From contig NZ_CP075170.1 in the NCBI RefSeq assembly GCF_024399315.1, forward strand, positions 4,663,501-4,727,500: a stretch of 64,000 bases of DNA, written 5' to 3'. The position numbers were made by a program, and so were the translations under genes. This DNA comes from Chryseobacterium sp. MA9. Lineage in GTDB: Bacteria > Bacteroidota > Bacteroidia > Flavobacteriales > Weeksellaceae. Below the pieces are notes generated by a model, which was not told the origin of the DNA, ran no database searches, and worked only from the letters and a program-made list of their open reading frames with translations. Positions 1 through 8,844 of the stretch are shown one piece after another (the stretch's first letter is position 1; every line of letters starts with the position of its first letter).

Positions 1-588
1 GAAGTATTAAATAAAACCATTAATGTGGAAGGAGTAATCCATTCCAGGCCGGATGTAGCGGCGAACTATTATGTTTTAGAAGCTTCTCAGGCTGATGCCA
101 AGGCTGCGAGAGCTGCTTTTTACCCTAAGATTGACCTTGGTGCAGGTTTCGGACTGAATTCTTTTTCTGTAGAGACATTATTTAAACCAAGTTCTCTGGC
201 AGGGCAATTGTTGGGTGGATTAATGGTTCCTGTTTTTAATAAAGGGCAGTTGAAATATGAATTCAAAGTGGCGAGTAAAGAGCAGGAAATTGCTTTTTTA
301 AACTATCAGAAAAGCATTACAACTGCTTTTAACGAGCTTCAATCGATTCTGAAACAGACTAAGATCTATGAACGTGTTTTGAAACTGAAATCAGAAGAAG
401 TAGGTTTTCTTGACCGTGGTGTGGAGGTTTCCAACGATCTATATCTGACAGGATATGCGAATTATTTTGAACTGATCAACTCTCAGAAGAGCAAACTCAC
501 CGCTGAATTGGATTTATTACAGTTCCAGCACCAGAATACCAGAAATAACGTCCTGCTGTTTAAAGCACTGGGAGGGAAACTGGATTAA
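1..588 (+). CDS. TolC-family outer membrane efflux protein, C-terminal part (5' end outside window)
   Basis: The frame is open from base 1, so the gene starts before the window; 195 residues are visible. The sequence reads as the second TolC/OEP repeat: a segment with SRPDVAANYY, then a coiled-coil helix rich in Gln/Lys/Glu (roughly residues 80-150) and a conserved tail ending in LLFKALGGKLD. Proteins of this family form the outer-membrane channel of tripartite efflux pumps together with a periplasmic adaptor and an RND or ABC pump, which would be expected upstream. It is followed by a terminator, so it is the last gene of its operon. The substrate cannot be told from this part. A GTG at base 25 is internal and is not taken as the start. 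Confidence 0.9.
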   Translation, partial: EVLNKTINVEGVIHSRPDVAANYYVLEASQADAKAARAAFYPKIDLGAGFGLNSFSVETLFKPSSLAGQLLGGLMVPVFNKGQLKYEFKVASKEQEIAFLNYQKSITTAFNELQSILKQTKIYERVLKLKSEEVGFLDRGVEVSNDLYLTGYANYFELINSQKSKLTAELDLLQFQHQNTRNNVLLFKALGGKLD

Positions 589-612
589 TTTTTACTTTTT
601 TTTACGATGAAG

Positions 613-648
613 GAAGCTGTCTTTTAGGCAGCTTCTTTTATTTTTTAT
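613..648 (+). terminator. Rho-independent terminator after the TolC-family gene
   Basis: Perfect 7-bp stem GAAGCTG / CAGCTTC followed by a T-rich tract. The roughly 225 bases from here to the next terminator hold nothing that I can recognise. Confidence 0.8.
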
Positions 649-873
649 TGTGTTCTACGGATTCCCGTAATCTTCATTGAAATAATTCCGGGATATTTAT
701 CATCTGATAAAAATAATAACCATAAAAATTTGAAGAAAATCTCAAGGGGAGTATTTAACCTGAAACACAGTTAAAGTGTAAAATTGTTGAGATCCTGAAT
801 TTACAGATGGCTGCTCCATGTGTCTGCGTGAGAATCTAACTTTAATAAGTCGAGATATTTTTTATATGATTAA

Positions 874-905
874 AAAAAGAGACTGTCCAAAGGGCAGTCT
901 CTTTC
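874..905 (-). terminator. Terminator of the cold-shock gene
   Basis: Stem AGAGACTGYCC / GGGCAGTCTCT with one G-T pair and a 3-nt loop; the A-run on the plus strand gives the U-run on the minus strand, matching the minus-strand gene that ends at 957. Confidence 0.8.
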
Positions 906-956
906 TGTATTTTTTAAAACATAGCTGCTTACAGCAGATTGTTTTATGCGTAAGTA

Positions 957-1379
957 TTATTTAACAAGCTGAATTTCAACAGCGGAGAATCCTTTAGGAG
1001 ACTTTTCTTTTTCAAAAGATACTTTGTTTCCTTTTTTTACCGGCTCTGCACAGTTGTTGTTGTGGAAGAAGACATTTTCTTTAGAATTATCTTCAGTGAT
1101 GAAACCATATCCTTTTTCACTAAGGAAAGTAACAATTCCTGTTTTTCTTGGATCTTCCTCAATAATAGGAGCAGCACCCAGTTGAATATCATCAAGGTTT
1201 ACTTCCTGTCTTTGTTCAGGTGGAGTAGAAGTTAATCTTCCGAATTCGTCTACATACATGAAAACATCCTCCGCTCCTTTGTTGTTGTTAGTTTTACGTT
1301 CTTCGCGTCTTAGCGCTTTTTCTTTTTGCTTTTGAATTTTTTTCTTGAAATTTTCCTTTTTAGAAAAAGAATCTGCCAT
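957..1379 (-). CDS. Cold-shock domain protein with basic N-terminal extension
   Basis: 140 residues. The last 65 residues are a cold-shock (OB-fold) domain with both RNA-binding motifs: RNP1-like KGYGFI and RNP2-like VFFHN. The N-terminal 75 residues are highly charged, lysine/arginine-rich (KKENFKKKIQKQKEKALRR) and probably disordered; this two-part layout, about twice the length of classical CspA, is common in Flavobacteriia. Such proteins bind single-stranded RNA and melt secondary structure. It is monocistronic, with a terminator right after it. I do not give a csp letter because the family members cannot be told apart by eye. Confidence 0.9.
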   Translation of the reverse strand: MADSFSKKENFKKKIQKQKEKALRREERKTNNNKGAEDVFMYVDEFGRLTSTPPEQRQEVNLDDIQLGAAPIIEEDPRKTGIVTFLSEKGYGFITEDNSKENVFFHNNNCAEPVKKGNKVSFEKEKSPKGFSAVEIQLVK

Positions 1380-2059
1380 AAATTATTTTTAGTATTTAGT
1401 TTCTATAAATTAATTGGTTCAATCTGGTCTGTTTTAGACCCCTATAAAGCCTGGCTATGTTTTCTGTTTTGGATAATCCCAATCATACAGAGCTTTAAAA
1501 TTCCGACAAGTATTGTTCTTAGTAGAAGAATAAAAGTTTAAAATATGGCTGCTCAAAAAGCAAAGACTGAATAAAAAATATTCAGGTCGTTACAGAAAAC
1601 AAAGTATTGACTTGGTTATTTAATGTACAAATATACAACAATAAAATGAATTATCAGGTTTTAAATGATTGATTATCAGAAATGGTTTTACGGCAGATCT
1701 GCCGGGGTACTTTATAGTCTGAGTGTAAGACGATAATGAGAGCCAGAACAAGGGCATAAAAAAATCCCCAGAATACTGAGGATTATAAAAAAATATATTA
1801 TAAAAATGAAGTGGTGTATAATACGGCTGGAAAAGCATCAAATGTTATGCCTAAAATTGACGTGTAATAGTGAATTATATAGCTTTGTTTAATATACAAG
1901 GGCTTTACTAAGTCATATATGGCTGGTAAATAGCATTCTATTAAAAAATATTGTTTACATAAAAAAATGTAAATATTTCTTTCTCAGTTTAAAATTAGAA
2001 TCAGAAAAACTGCTGATAGTTCTATTGAATTTAATACAAATTCCGAAAATTTCACCATG
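1380..2059. other. 680-bp non-coding stretch
   Basis: AT-rich spacer between the divergent cold-shock and SDR genes. It contains one hairpin, AATCCCCAG / CTGAGGATT at 1769-1794, flanked by A-runs and shaped like a minus-strand terminator, but no convincing gene ends before it. No ORF here has a plausible start, composition or domain. Confidence 0.5.
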
Positions 2060-2087
2060 TTGTGGCCGTTTTTATTATCCATCTTTG
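2060..2087 (+). promoter_or_regulatory. Bacteroidota-type promoter of the SDR gene
   Basis: TTG at 2060-2062, a 17-bp spacer and CATCTTTG at 2080-2087, one base away from the TAnnTTTG -7 consensus; 27 bases then lead to the ATG at 2115. Identified by consensus only. Confidence 0.5.
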
Positions 2088-2114
2088 CCTCATTAACATT
2101 TAAAAATAAAATCA

Positions 2115-2870
2115 ATGTCAACACAAAATGTAAAAGGAAAAGTTGTTTTAATTGCTGGAGGAGGTAAAAACCTGGGAGGACTGTTAAGTAGAGATTTTGC
2201 AGCAAAAGGCGCAAAACTGGCAATACATTACAACAGTGAAAGCTCTAGAGCTGATAGCGAAAAAACACTTGCTGAGGTACAGGCATTAGGAGCAGAAGCA
2301 TTTTTGTTTCAGGGTGATCTTACCAAAGTAGATAATATTACAAAATTCTTTGATGAAGCAGTTTCTCGTTTCGGTGGGATTGATATTGCGATCAATACTG
2401 TAGGAATGGTACTTAAAAAGCCATTTGCTGAAACTACAGAAGAAGAATATGATACCATGTTTAATGTCAACTCAAAATCAGCTTACTTCTTTTTGCAGGA
2501 AGCTGGTAAAAAACTGAACAATCAGGGGAAAATCTGTACTATTGTTACTTCATTGCTGGCGGCATACACAGGACTGTATTCTACTTATGCAGGAGCAAAA
2601 GCACCGGTAGAGCATTTTACAAGAGCTGCTTCTAAAGAATTTGGAGGAAGAGGAATTTCTGTAACGGCTGTAGCACCTGGCCCAATGGATACTCCTTTCT
2701 TCTATGGACAGGAAACGGATGATGCAGTTGCTTATCATAAATCAGCATCAGCATTGGGAGGCCTTACAGATATTAAAGATATCGCTCCGCTGGTAGAATT
2801 TCTGGTAACAGAAGGCTGGTGGATTACCGGGCAGACCATTTTTGCTAACGGAGGATATACAACAAGATAA
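2115..2870 (+). CDS. Short-chain dehydrogenase/reductase (SDR family)
   Basis: 251 residues, the usual length of classical SDRs. Visible are the glycine-rich nucleotide-binding turn (GGGKNLGG, residues 15-22, a variant of TGxxxGxG), the INTVG stretch at 93-97 where most members have NNAG, an FNVNS helix at 116-120, and the catalytic Ser146 - Tyr158 - Lys162 (YAGAK). After the active site comes PGPMDTPF, the usual PG motif. It should be an NAD(P)H-dependent cytosolic oxidoreductase; the substrate is not predictable. It has its own promoter and a terminator, and stands alone. Confidence 0.92.
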   Translation: MSTQNVKGKVVLIAGGGKNLGGLLSRDFAAKGAKLAIHYNSESSRADSEKTLAEVQALGAEAFLFQGDLTKVDNITKFFDEAVSRFGGIDIAINTVGMVLKKPFAETTEEEYDTMFNVNSKSAYFFLQEAGKKLNNQGKICTIVTSLLAAYTGLYSTYAGAKAPVEHFTRAASKEFGGRGISVTAVAPGPMDTPFFYGQETDDAVAYHKSASALGGLTDIKDIAPLVEFLVTEGWWITGQTIFANGGYTTR

Positions 2871-2896
2871 TCTATTGGGTAATCCATAAAAAAAAG

Positions 2897-2926
2897 AAAC
2901 TCACTGAAACAGCTTTCAGTGAGTTT
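2897..2926. terminator. Bidirectional terminator between the SDR gene and lgt
   Basis: 13-bp perfect stem AAACTCACTGAAA / TTTCAGTGAGTTT with a 4-nt loop, between two convergent genes, with A-rich and T-rich flanks on either side. Confidence 0.9.
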
Positions 2927-2948
2927 TATTTTAGAAGAAATCAGGAAA

Positions 2949-3785
2949 TTAAGTGGCTTTTACCTTTCCTTTTTCCAATATACTTTTAATGATAAAGAAT
3001 AAACCGAGAAGAACAAAAGGAATACTCAGCAGCTGTCCCATATTCAGGCTCATTCCGTGCTCAAATTCTACCTGGTCTACTTTGATGAACTCGATCAGAA
3101 TTCTCATGATGAAGATCAACAGAATACTGATTCCGAAATAAAACCCTTTTCCGATTTTAAATATGTTTTTCTTGTAAATAAAATACACGGAAAGGAAAAT
3201 AATAAAATAAGAAATAGCTTCATAAAGCTGTGCTGGGTGTCTCGGAAGATCATCTACCTGACGGAATATAAAAGCCCATGGAACATCCGTAGGAATTCCA
3301 ATAATTTCAGAATTCATAAGATTGGCCAGCCTTATAAAAGTACCACCCAACGGAAGTACAATCGCTATAGCATCTAAAACCGTCATGAACGGGATAGAAA
3401 ATTTTCTTGCATATATAAGAAGCATGATCACCAATCCGATACCACCACCATGACTGGCAAGTCCTGCAAATCCTGTAAAGTGGTAAGTTCCGTCCACTCC
3501 TTTCTGAATCGGTAATAATATTTCAAGCGGATGCTGAGAATAATAGTCGAAATCATAAAAAAGACAGTGTCCCAGTCTGGCACCCACTAGAATTCCTATA
3601 AGTGCATAAGAGAATAAAGCTTCATGAGCCTGCGAACTAAGGCCTTCTTTTTTATAAATACGTTTTAAAATATTTAAACATAAAACCAGTCCTGCAAGAA
3701 ATAGTATTCCGTAATATTTTAAAGGAAACCCTAAGATATTGACGATTTCGGGATTGACATCCCAGTTGATATATAATAAATTCAT
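2949..3785 (-). CDS. lgt: Prolipoprotein diacylglyceryl transferase
   Basis: 278 residues with about seven hydrophobic segments. Lgt landmarks are present: YYGILFLAG in the first membrane helix, HGGGIG at 112-117, the signature-like stretch with Arg152, Asn155, Asn158 and Glu160 (IRLANLMNSEIIG), and RHPAQLYEA at 182-190. The enzyme moves diacylglyceryl from phosphatidylglycerol to the lipobox cysteine of prelipoproteins in the inner membrane. Several lipoprotein genes in this window (for example near 32.8, 35.6, 54-57 kb) would be its clients. The start is an ATG with no upstream alternative in frame. Confidence 0.96.
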   Translation of the reverse strand: MNLLYINWDVNPEIVNILGFPLKYYGILFLAGLVLCLNILKRIYKKEGLSSQAHEALFSYALIGILVGARLGHCLFYDFDYYSQHPLEILLPIQKGVDGTYHFTGFAGLASHGGGIGLVIMLLIYARKFSIPFMTVLDAIAIVLPLGGTFIRLANLMNSEIIGIPTDVPWAFIFRQVDDLPRHPAQLYEAISYFIIFLSVYFIYKKNIFKIGKGFYFGISILLIFIMRILIEFIKVDQVEFEHGMSLNMGQLLSIPFVLLGLFFIIKSILEKGKVKAT

Positions 3786-4003
3786 TCCTGCAAAGATAAG
3801 AAATTAGGAATTTCTGAACAGGCTGGCCGTATTCCTGTGTTTTTTAATTTGATTTTCAGAATGCTAAGGATGGATTTCACCTAAAAGATAAAATTATATT
3901 TCTGAGCAGAATAAGGTTTTTATCAGTGATAAGAATGAATATAATTTAAAATGATTCTTGATGAAACATTTGGTAACTTTAACCTGCACCAAAACAAAAA
4001 GTT

Positions 4004-4699
4004 ATGCATCATCAGTTGGAAAAACATTATGTAAACAGGGTAGGCTGGCTTCGGGCAGCTGTATTGGGAGCGAATGACGGGTTATTATCCACTACCAGTA
4101 TTGTTATCGGGGTTGCGGCTGCGGAACCAGACCGGCATATCATTATTCTTGCGGCATTGGCGGGTATGATTGCGGGGGCTATGTCTATGGCAGCGGGGGA
4201 ATATGTTTCCGTGAGTTCACAGGAAGATACCGAGAAGGCAGATTTATTTCGCGAAAAACATGAACTTGAGCAAATGCCTGAAATAGAACTTAGAGAACTT
4301 GCTAAAGTGTATGAAAAACGAGGATGCACCAAAGAAACAGCGATGCAGGTAGCTATTGAACTTACAGAACACGATGCATTGGGAGCGCATGCCCGTGATG
4401 AATTAGGCATTAATGAAATAACGCAGGCGAAACCATTGCAGGCAGCGATGGCTTCATTCAGTTCATTTGCGGTGGGCGCTTTATTGCCGTTTAGCGTTTC
4501 TCTTTTGGCACCTCTTAAACAAATGGTGTATTTCCAATACGGCTTTTCAATTATATTTTTAATGCTTTTGGGAGCAATCTCTGCAAGAGCGGGAGGTTCC
4601 AATATTAAAGTCGCAGTATTGAGGATCTGTTTCTGGGGAACCGTTGCAATGGGAATTACAGCATTTGTAGGGCATATTTTCGGAGTCAATGTAGCGTAA
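4004..4699 (+). CDS. VIT1/CCC1 family transporter
   Basis: 231 residues. The N-terminal part has the family motif in the first helix (RAAVLGANDGLLSTTSIVIG) and the second helix GMIAGAMSMAAGEYVSVSSQ; a charged cytosolic loop (residues 70-135) follows, then three hydrophobic helices. This five-helix layout matches the bacterial members of the vacuolar iron transporter family, which export or sequester Fe2+ or Mn2+. It stands alone. The metal is not deducible from the sequence. Confidence 0.92.
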   Translation: MHHQLEKHYVNRVGWLRAAVLGANDGLLSTTSIVIGVAAAEPDRHIIILAALAGMIAGAMSMAAGEYVSVSSQEDTEKADLFREKHELEQMPEIELRELAKVYEKRGCTKETAMQVAIELTEHDALGAHARDELGINEITQAKPLQAAMASFSSFAVGALLPFSVSLLAPLKQMVYFQYGFSIIFLMLLGAISARAGGSNIKVAVLRICFWGTVAMGITAFVGHIFGVNVA

Positions 4700-4746
4700 A
4701 GGCTATGAAAATTATTTACATTTTATATACTTAAAAGTGTATTTAG

Positions 4747-4923
4747 AGCTGTAAAACTGCCTGGTATAATCTGGAATTTACCGGAAATGGTATTTTCTAT
4801 TATGACAAATCCCAGACTCAAAAAGTAGGAATGAGGATCAATAACTATATCCGGTATTCTAATGATGATATTATTCAGAAACGGGATCTGGAGCTTGAAG
4901 CGGTTTTAAAAGCATTGGATTAG
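4747..4923 (+). pseudogene. Fragment of a protein-coding gene without start codon
   Basis: A 58-codon open stretch runs from just after an in-frame stop to a TAG at 4921. It reads like genuine protein (for example WYNLEFTGNGIFYYDK and KRDLELEAVLKALD) but has no start codon except a late ATG and no upstream partner, so it looks like the 3' remnant of a deleted gene. The family is not recognised. Confidence 0.35.
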
Positions 4924-4954
4924 TTAAAAAAACAGATCTGTTAAATAAAAGAAT

Positions 4955-4985
4955 AAGACCACCTGCGTTTTGCAGGTGGTCTTTT
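4955..4985. terminator. Strong hairpin terminator
   Basis: 12-bp perfect stem AAGACCACCTGC / GCAGGTGGTCTT with a 5-nt loop followed by T-rich sequence; on the minus strand it would also end the acyltransferase gene that stops at 5010. Confidence 0.85.
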
Positions 4986-5009
4986 GTATTGTTTAATTGG
5001 AGATCATTA

Positions 5010-6080
5010 TTACTTATTTAGAAATCTCTTTTCAACCAGGTTATAAAAAATAGTTGTTATAGGGATTATAAAAATAAAAATAAATCCAAAGATAACCCAT
5101 TGCCGGGTATCATTTGTAAGTTCAAAGTTTTTTAATAAATAAAGATTTATTAATGCAAGGAACGGACCGTGTATAAGATATAGGCTGTAAGATATTTTTC
5201 CTAAAAATTCTAATGGTTTGTTTTCAAGAATAGCAATTGATTTTCCTGTTAATTTTTTGTAAGTGACTAATGCATACAGTAAAAAAGAGAAAGTTACCCC
5301 TGTAATCAATATCATTAAAAAACCGTTAATATCTAACAGCGAGAATACCACTAAACTTCCTATGAAAAGAGTTACCGCTAACGGAATTAAAAATTTATTG
5401 ATTGTAGTCCTTTTAAATGATAAATAACAACATATAACTCCCATGAAAAATAGAATTATAAATTCAGGTTTTGCCATTGGAATCAGCTTTTTTAATAATA
5501 ATGCCAATACAGCGAATAGAATAAACGATACATACATATTAATTCTTTTCCAAAATATAAGCATGAGAGGAAAAAGCCAATAGATCTGCCATTCTGTAGC
5601 TATGGACCAATGAGCTCCATTGATCTTATAAATCCATGAAGAATCCAAATTATGAACTAACCCAATATGGCTGATAACAGACCCCAAAGTGACAGGTATC
5701 TTACTATCCCAGGCTGTATTTTGTGCTGTTTGTAATAAAGGGAAAAATAAGATCATTAATCCTGATAATAATAAAGCAATATAATATGGCGGAATTAATC
5801 TCTTAGCTCTTCTGCTGATATATCTTTTAAATCCACCTTTTATTTCCATATTATTGTTAACCACTGGAATGGCAAGACAAAAACCTGAAAGAACTATAAA
5901 TATAGATACGGCTAAATGACCAATTGATGTAGATTTTTGTATAAAGTATAGAATAAGGTCATTAGACCATTTGATATCGTGAGCTGTAGAATACCCATTA
6001 AATAATAAAGAATGATACAAAACTACCCATAACGCTGAAATTCCTCTTATCCCATCAAGAAATTCAAATCTTATCTTCAT
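5010..6080 (-). CDS. Membrane acyltransferase (acyltransferase 3 / OafA-like)
   Basis: 356 residues with about ten hydrophobic segments. The N-terminus carries the family hallmark FLDGIRGISALWVVLYH, with the conserved Arg12 and the His near residue 23; an SGF motif follows at about residue 65 and YSLYLIHGPF near residue 300. Members transfer acetyl or other acyl groups to cell-surface sugars or peptidoglycan. No glycan gene cluster surrounds it, so the acceptor is unknown. The long non-coding stretch upstream suggests an independent unit. Confidence 0.92.
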   Translation of the reverse strand: MKIRFEFLDGIRGISALWVVLYHSLLFNGYSTAHDIKWSNDLILYFIQKSTSIGHLAVSIFIVLSGFCLAIPVVNNNMEIKGGFKRYISRRAKRLIPPYYIALLLSGLMILFFPLLQTAQNTAWDSKIPVTLGSVISHIGLVHNLDSSWIYKINGAHWSIATEWQIYWLFPLMLIFWKRINMYVSFILFAVLALLLKKLIPMAKPEFIILFFMGVICCYLSFKRTTINKFLIPLAVTLFIGSLVVFSLLDINGFLMILITGVTFSFLLYALVTYKKLTGKSIAILENKPLEFLGKISYSLYLIHGPFLALINLYLLKNFELTNDTRQWVIFGFIFIFIIPITTIFYNLVEKRFLNK

Positions 6081-6370
6081 AAAAATATTTTCCGCAAAAG
6101 TAAAGTAAAATACGAAACCGTGAAAAAATAATAGTACTCTTAACTTTTATTAATAAATCTGTTTAGACTTTGATTATTATATTTCTAATATTTGAAAAAA
6201 TTAGAATGATAACACAAGAGTAAAAGTGCTGTCCCACATATTGTGCTTTGAAGCACAAATCCAGAATTATTTATTGTATGAACTTGTAATTGATCAACTT
6301 GAAGAAGTTATTAATTTCTAAAAGAATAGAGTCGTGTAAAAAGTCACTCTTTTGATCATCCTAAAAAGTA
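6081..6370. other. Non-coding spacer with a small hairpin
   Basis: AT-rich gap between the acyltransferase start and the tRNA terminator. It holds one perfect hairpin TTGTGCTT / AAGCACAA near 6240-6257 without a T-run; function unknown. Nothing else is seen. Confidence 0.4.
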
Positions 6371-6407
6371 AAAACCTCTGAAAATCAAATGATTTCAGAG
6401 GTTTTTT
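6371..6407 (-). terminator. Terminator of tRNA-Leu
   Basis: Stem AAACCTCTGAAA / TTTCAGAGGTTT immediately 3' of the tRNA on the minus strand, with U-rich flanks. Confidence 0.85.
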
Positions 6408-6408
6408 G

Positions 6409-6488
6409 TACCCAGGACCGGGATCGAACCGGTACTCCTAAGAACTGGTGTTTGAGACCAGCGCGTCTACCAATTCCGCCACCTGGGC
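6409..6488 (-). tRNA. tRNA-Leu (anticodon CAA)
   Basis: On the minus strand the cloverleaf is complete: acceptor stem GCCCAGG / CCTGGGT (one G-U pair), D arm, anticodon stem CTGGT / ACCAG with loop CTCAAAC giving anticodon CAA, a long class II variable arm, and T arm with TTCGATC. The discriminator is A, as required for leucine. CCA is not encoded, so the 3' end must be added by the nucleotidyltransferase. Confidence 0.97.
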
Positions 6489-6581
6489 TTGATGTTTACT
6501 TCAAACGTGATGTTTGTTTCAAATTGGTGTGCAAATATATAAACTTTTTTCAATGTTCAAAAGCTTTTTGAAGAAAAATTT

Positions 6582-7349
6582 TTAAAAATTGAGTTCCAAA
6601 CCATCGTAGGCAAGGTGCATTCCGGGTGGAAGCTGCTTATCTTCAATATCATGTAGTCCTAAATGATGACTGATGTGTGTTAAAAATAATTTCTTTGGTT
6701 TTAGCTCTTCAAATAGTTTGATAACATCCGGAAGAATAAAATGGGCAGGATGAGGATCAAATTTTCTGATACAGTTTAATATCAGAACGTCCAGATTCTT
6801 CAGCTTTTCTTTTTCTGTTTCAGAAATGAATCCGGCATCTGTAATGTAGGCAAGGTTTTTAAATTTGTATCCGAAGACAGTAATTTTATAGTGAATCACT
6901 TCTACAGGAGTGATTTCCGTATCAAGTACCTGGAAGGGGGTATTTTTAATTTCATGAAGTTCAAAAGCGGGTGCTCCGGGATATCTTACATCAGCAAAAG
7001 CATAAGGAAATCTGTTTTTTATTTCATGGGCAACTCTTGAGTAGCAGTAGAGCGGAACATCTTTTCCACTCTTAAAAATCAATGGCCGCATATCATCAAG
7101 CCCGATTACGTGGTCATTATGTTCATGAGTTATCAACGCAATATCTACGGTATGTTCGTGGTTGGTAAGCATTTGCTGCCTGAAATCCGGACCGCAGTCG
7201 ATCAGTATTTTTTTATTTTCTTCCGTAGTCACCATCACAGAAGATCGTAAACGATTGTCTTTGGGATTTTCAGAAGTACATACTTCACATGTACAGCCTA
7301 TAACGGGTACACCTTGTGAAGTACCGGTTCCTAAAAATTTCAACTTCAT
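6582..7349 (-). CDS. MBL-fold metallo-hydrolase, PhnP-like
   Basis: 255 residues from the ATG at 7349, chosen because the protein from there begins MKLKFLGTGTSQGVP like its relatives; an in-frame ATG 48 bases upstream adds a non-conserved extension. The metal motif THEHNDH (His75, His77, Asp79, His80 by this start) is present, as is the CxCxxC cluster at 19-24 typical of the PhnP branch, where it binds a structural zinc. Further His residues occur in THISHH near the end. The family includes cyclic phosphodiesterases such as 1,2-cyclic phosphate PhnP; without phn genes nearby the substrate is open. Divergent from the next gene. Confidence 0.88.
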   Translation of the reverse strand: MKLKFLGTGTSQGVPVIGCTCEVCTSENPKDNRLRSSVMVTTEENKKILIDCGPDFRQQMLTNHEHTVDIALITHEHNDHVIGLDDMRPLIFKSGKDVPLYCYSRVAHEIKNRFPYAFADVRYPGAPAFELHEIKNTPFQVLDTEITPVEVIHYKITVFGYKFKNLAYITDAGFISETEKEKLKNLDVLILNCIRKFDPHPAHFILPDVIKLFEELKPKKLFLTHISHHLGLHDIEDKQLPPGMHLAYDGLELNF

Positions 7350-7403
7350 TTTGTTTTGAGGTTGGTTTAATTTTGGTAAATTTACAAAAAATTTCATGTC
7401 CTA

Positions 7404-8831
7404 ATGTATCAGAAACTAACTCCTAAACAAAAAGCATTAACAATTAATCTAGATCCTACTATTTATGGTACTTTCGCAGAAATTGGAGCAGGGCAGGAGA
7501 CTGTTCGCCACTTTTTTAGAGCAGGAGGAGCTTCCGGTACGATTGCTAAGGCGATGTCTGCTTATGACAAAGATTTTAGTGATGCCATCTACGGAAAAGA
7601 AGTAAAAAACAGGTACGTTACCCAGAACAGACTTCGCAAAATGCTTCGGTATGAAGTAGCTTTGATTGAAGAGAGAATTTCAAGAGATAATAATCCCGAT
7701 AGAAAATTCTTTTCTTATGCCAATACGGTAACAACCATCAATTTTGACAAAACTGTAAAAGGCCATGGCTGGGTAGGAATTCGTTTTCAGACCAAAGAAA
7801 ATGAAGATTACAATGAAATCGTGATTCACGTAAAATTCAAAGAAAATGATGCTACCCTTCAGCAGGAAACCTTAGGGAACCTGGGGGTAAATCTTATTTT
7901 CGGGGCTTTCAATTATTTTGACAATCCAAGAACTTTAGTAGAATCTTTATACGATGATATTGCAAAAGACAATCTGGAAATTGATATGATCGATTTCAGC
8001 GGACCTGCTTTTGCATATGTCGATAACAGGCTGATGTCTCTTCAGCTGGTGAAAAATGGAATGACCGATGCGGTGATTTTCAATTCTCAGGGCAGTAATA
8101 TGCTTCCAGCAGATGTATTATACAAGAAAAATATTTTCGCGGTAAGAGGAAGTTTCAGACCGGTAACGAAAGTAAACATTGATATGCTTAAAAATGGGAT
8201 GGATATGTTTTTCAAAGATGCTATCTGTACCCATGAAGAAACAGAAGTTCTTATCGAGATCACCATTTCAAATCTGAGAGCAGACGGAGATATTGACGAA
8301 AGAGATTTCCTTGACAGGGTTGATATTCTTGCTAAACTGGGATACACTGTTATTATTTCCAATTTCTCCGAATACTATAGGCTGATTGATTATTTTGCAT
8401 CTTACACAAGTGGGGATATTGGAGTAGCAATGGGAGTAAATAACCTGTTGATGGTATTTGACGAGAAATACTATAAAAATATGTCAGGTGGAATCCTTGA
8501 GGCATTCGGAAAATTTTTCAGAAACGGGATGAGAGTATATCTGTATCCTTATAAAGATCCTGAAACTCACCAATTGCTGGATTCTTCAAACCTGAAAGTA
8601 GAAGAAAACCTGAAAGAACTATACAAATATTTCAAACACAACAATCGTATTGTAGATATTACGAACTATAATCCGGAGTTTTTGGAAATTTACTCAAGAG
8701 AAATATTGAGAAAAATAGCATGTTGTGTGAAAGGCTGGGAAACTCAGGTTCCGGAAGGTGTAGCAGAAATGATTAAAGAGCGTGGAATGTTCGGATATAA
8801 AGAAGAACTTTCCCTAAAACAATTCTCTTAA
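7404..8831 (+). CDS. Conserved 475-aa protein of unknown function
   Basis: A full-length, soluble-looking protein without signal peptide or membrane segments. Its N-terminus has a distinctive motif FAEIGAGQETVRHFFRAGGA (residues about 25-44) followed by SGTIAKAMSAYDKDFSD. I remember similar proteins across Bacteroidota and some other phyla, generally without known function, so I give none. The GAF-domain gene begins 13 bases after its stop, suggesting one transcript and perhaps a shared redox or sensory role. A start at 7404 is supported by the conserved N-terminal block beginning directly after it. Confidence 0.85.
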   Translation: MYQKLTPKQKALTINLDPTIYGTFAEIGAGQETVRHFFRAGGASGTIAKAMSAYDKDFSDAIYGKEVKNRYVTQNRLRKMLRYEVALIEERISRDNNPDRKFFSYANTVTTINFDKTVKGHGWVGIRFQTKENEDYNEIVIHVKFKENDATLQQETLGNLGVNLIFGAFNYFDNPRTLVESLYDDIAKDNLEIDMIDFSGPAFAYVDNRLMSLQLVKNGMTDAVIFNSQGSNMLPADVLYKKNIFAVRGSFRPVTKVNIDMLKNGMDMFFKDAICTHEETEVLIEITISNLRADGDIDERDFLDRVDILAKLGYTVIISNFSEYYRLIDYFASYTSGDIGVAMGVNNLLMVFDEKYYKNMSGGILEAFGKFFRNGMRVYLYPYKDPETHQLLDSSNLKVEENLKELYKYFKHNNRIVDITNYNPEFLEIYSREILRKIACCVKGWETQVPEGVAEMIKERGMFGYKEELSLKQFS

Positions 8832-8844
8832 AAAAATATATACA

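Noticed and set aside
4027..4689. Long minus-strand ORF antisense to the VIT gene
   Set aside because: It mirrors the VIT frame, lacks domain features and has the composition expected of a shadow frame.
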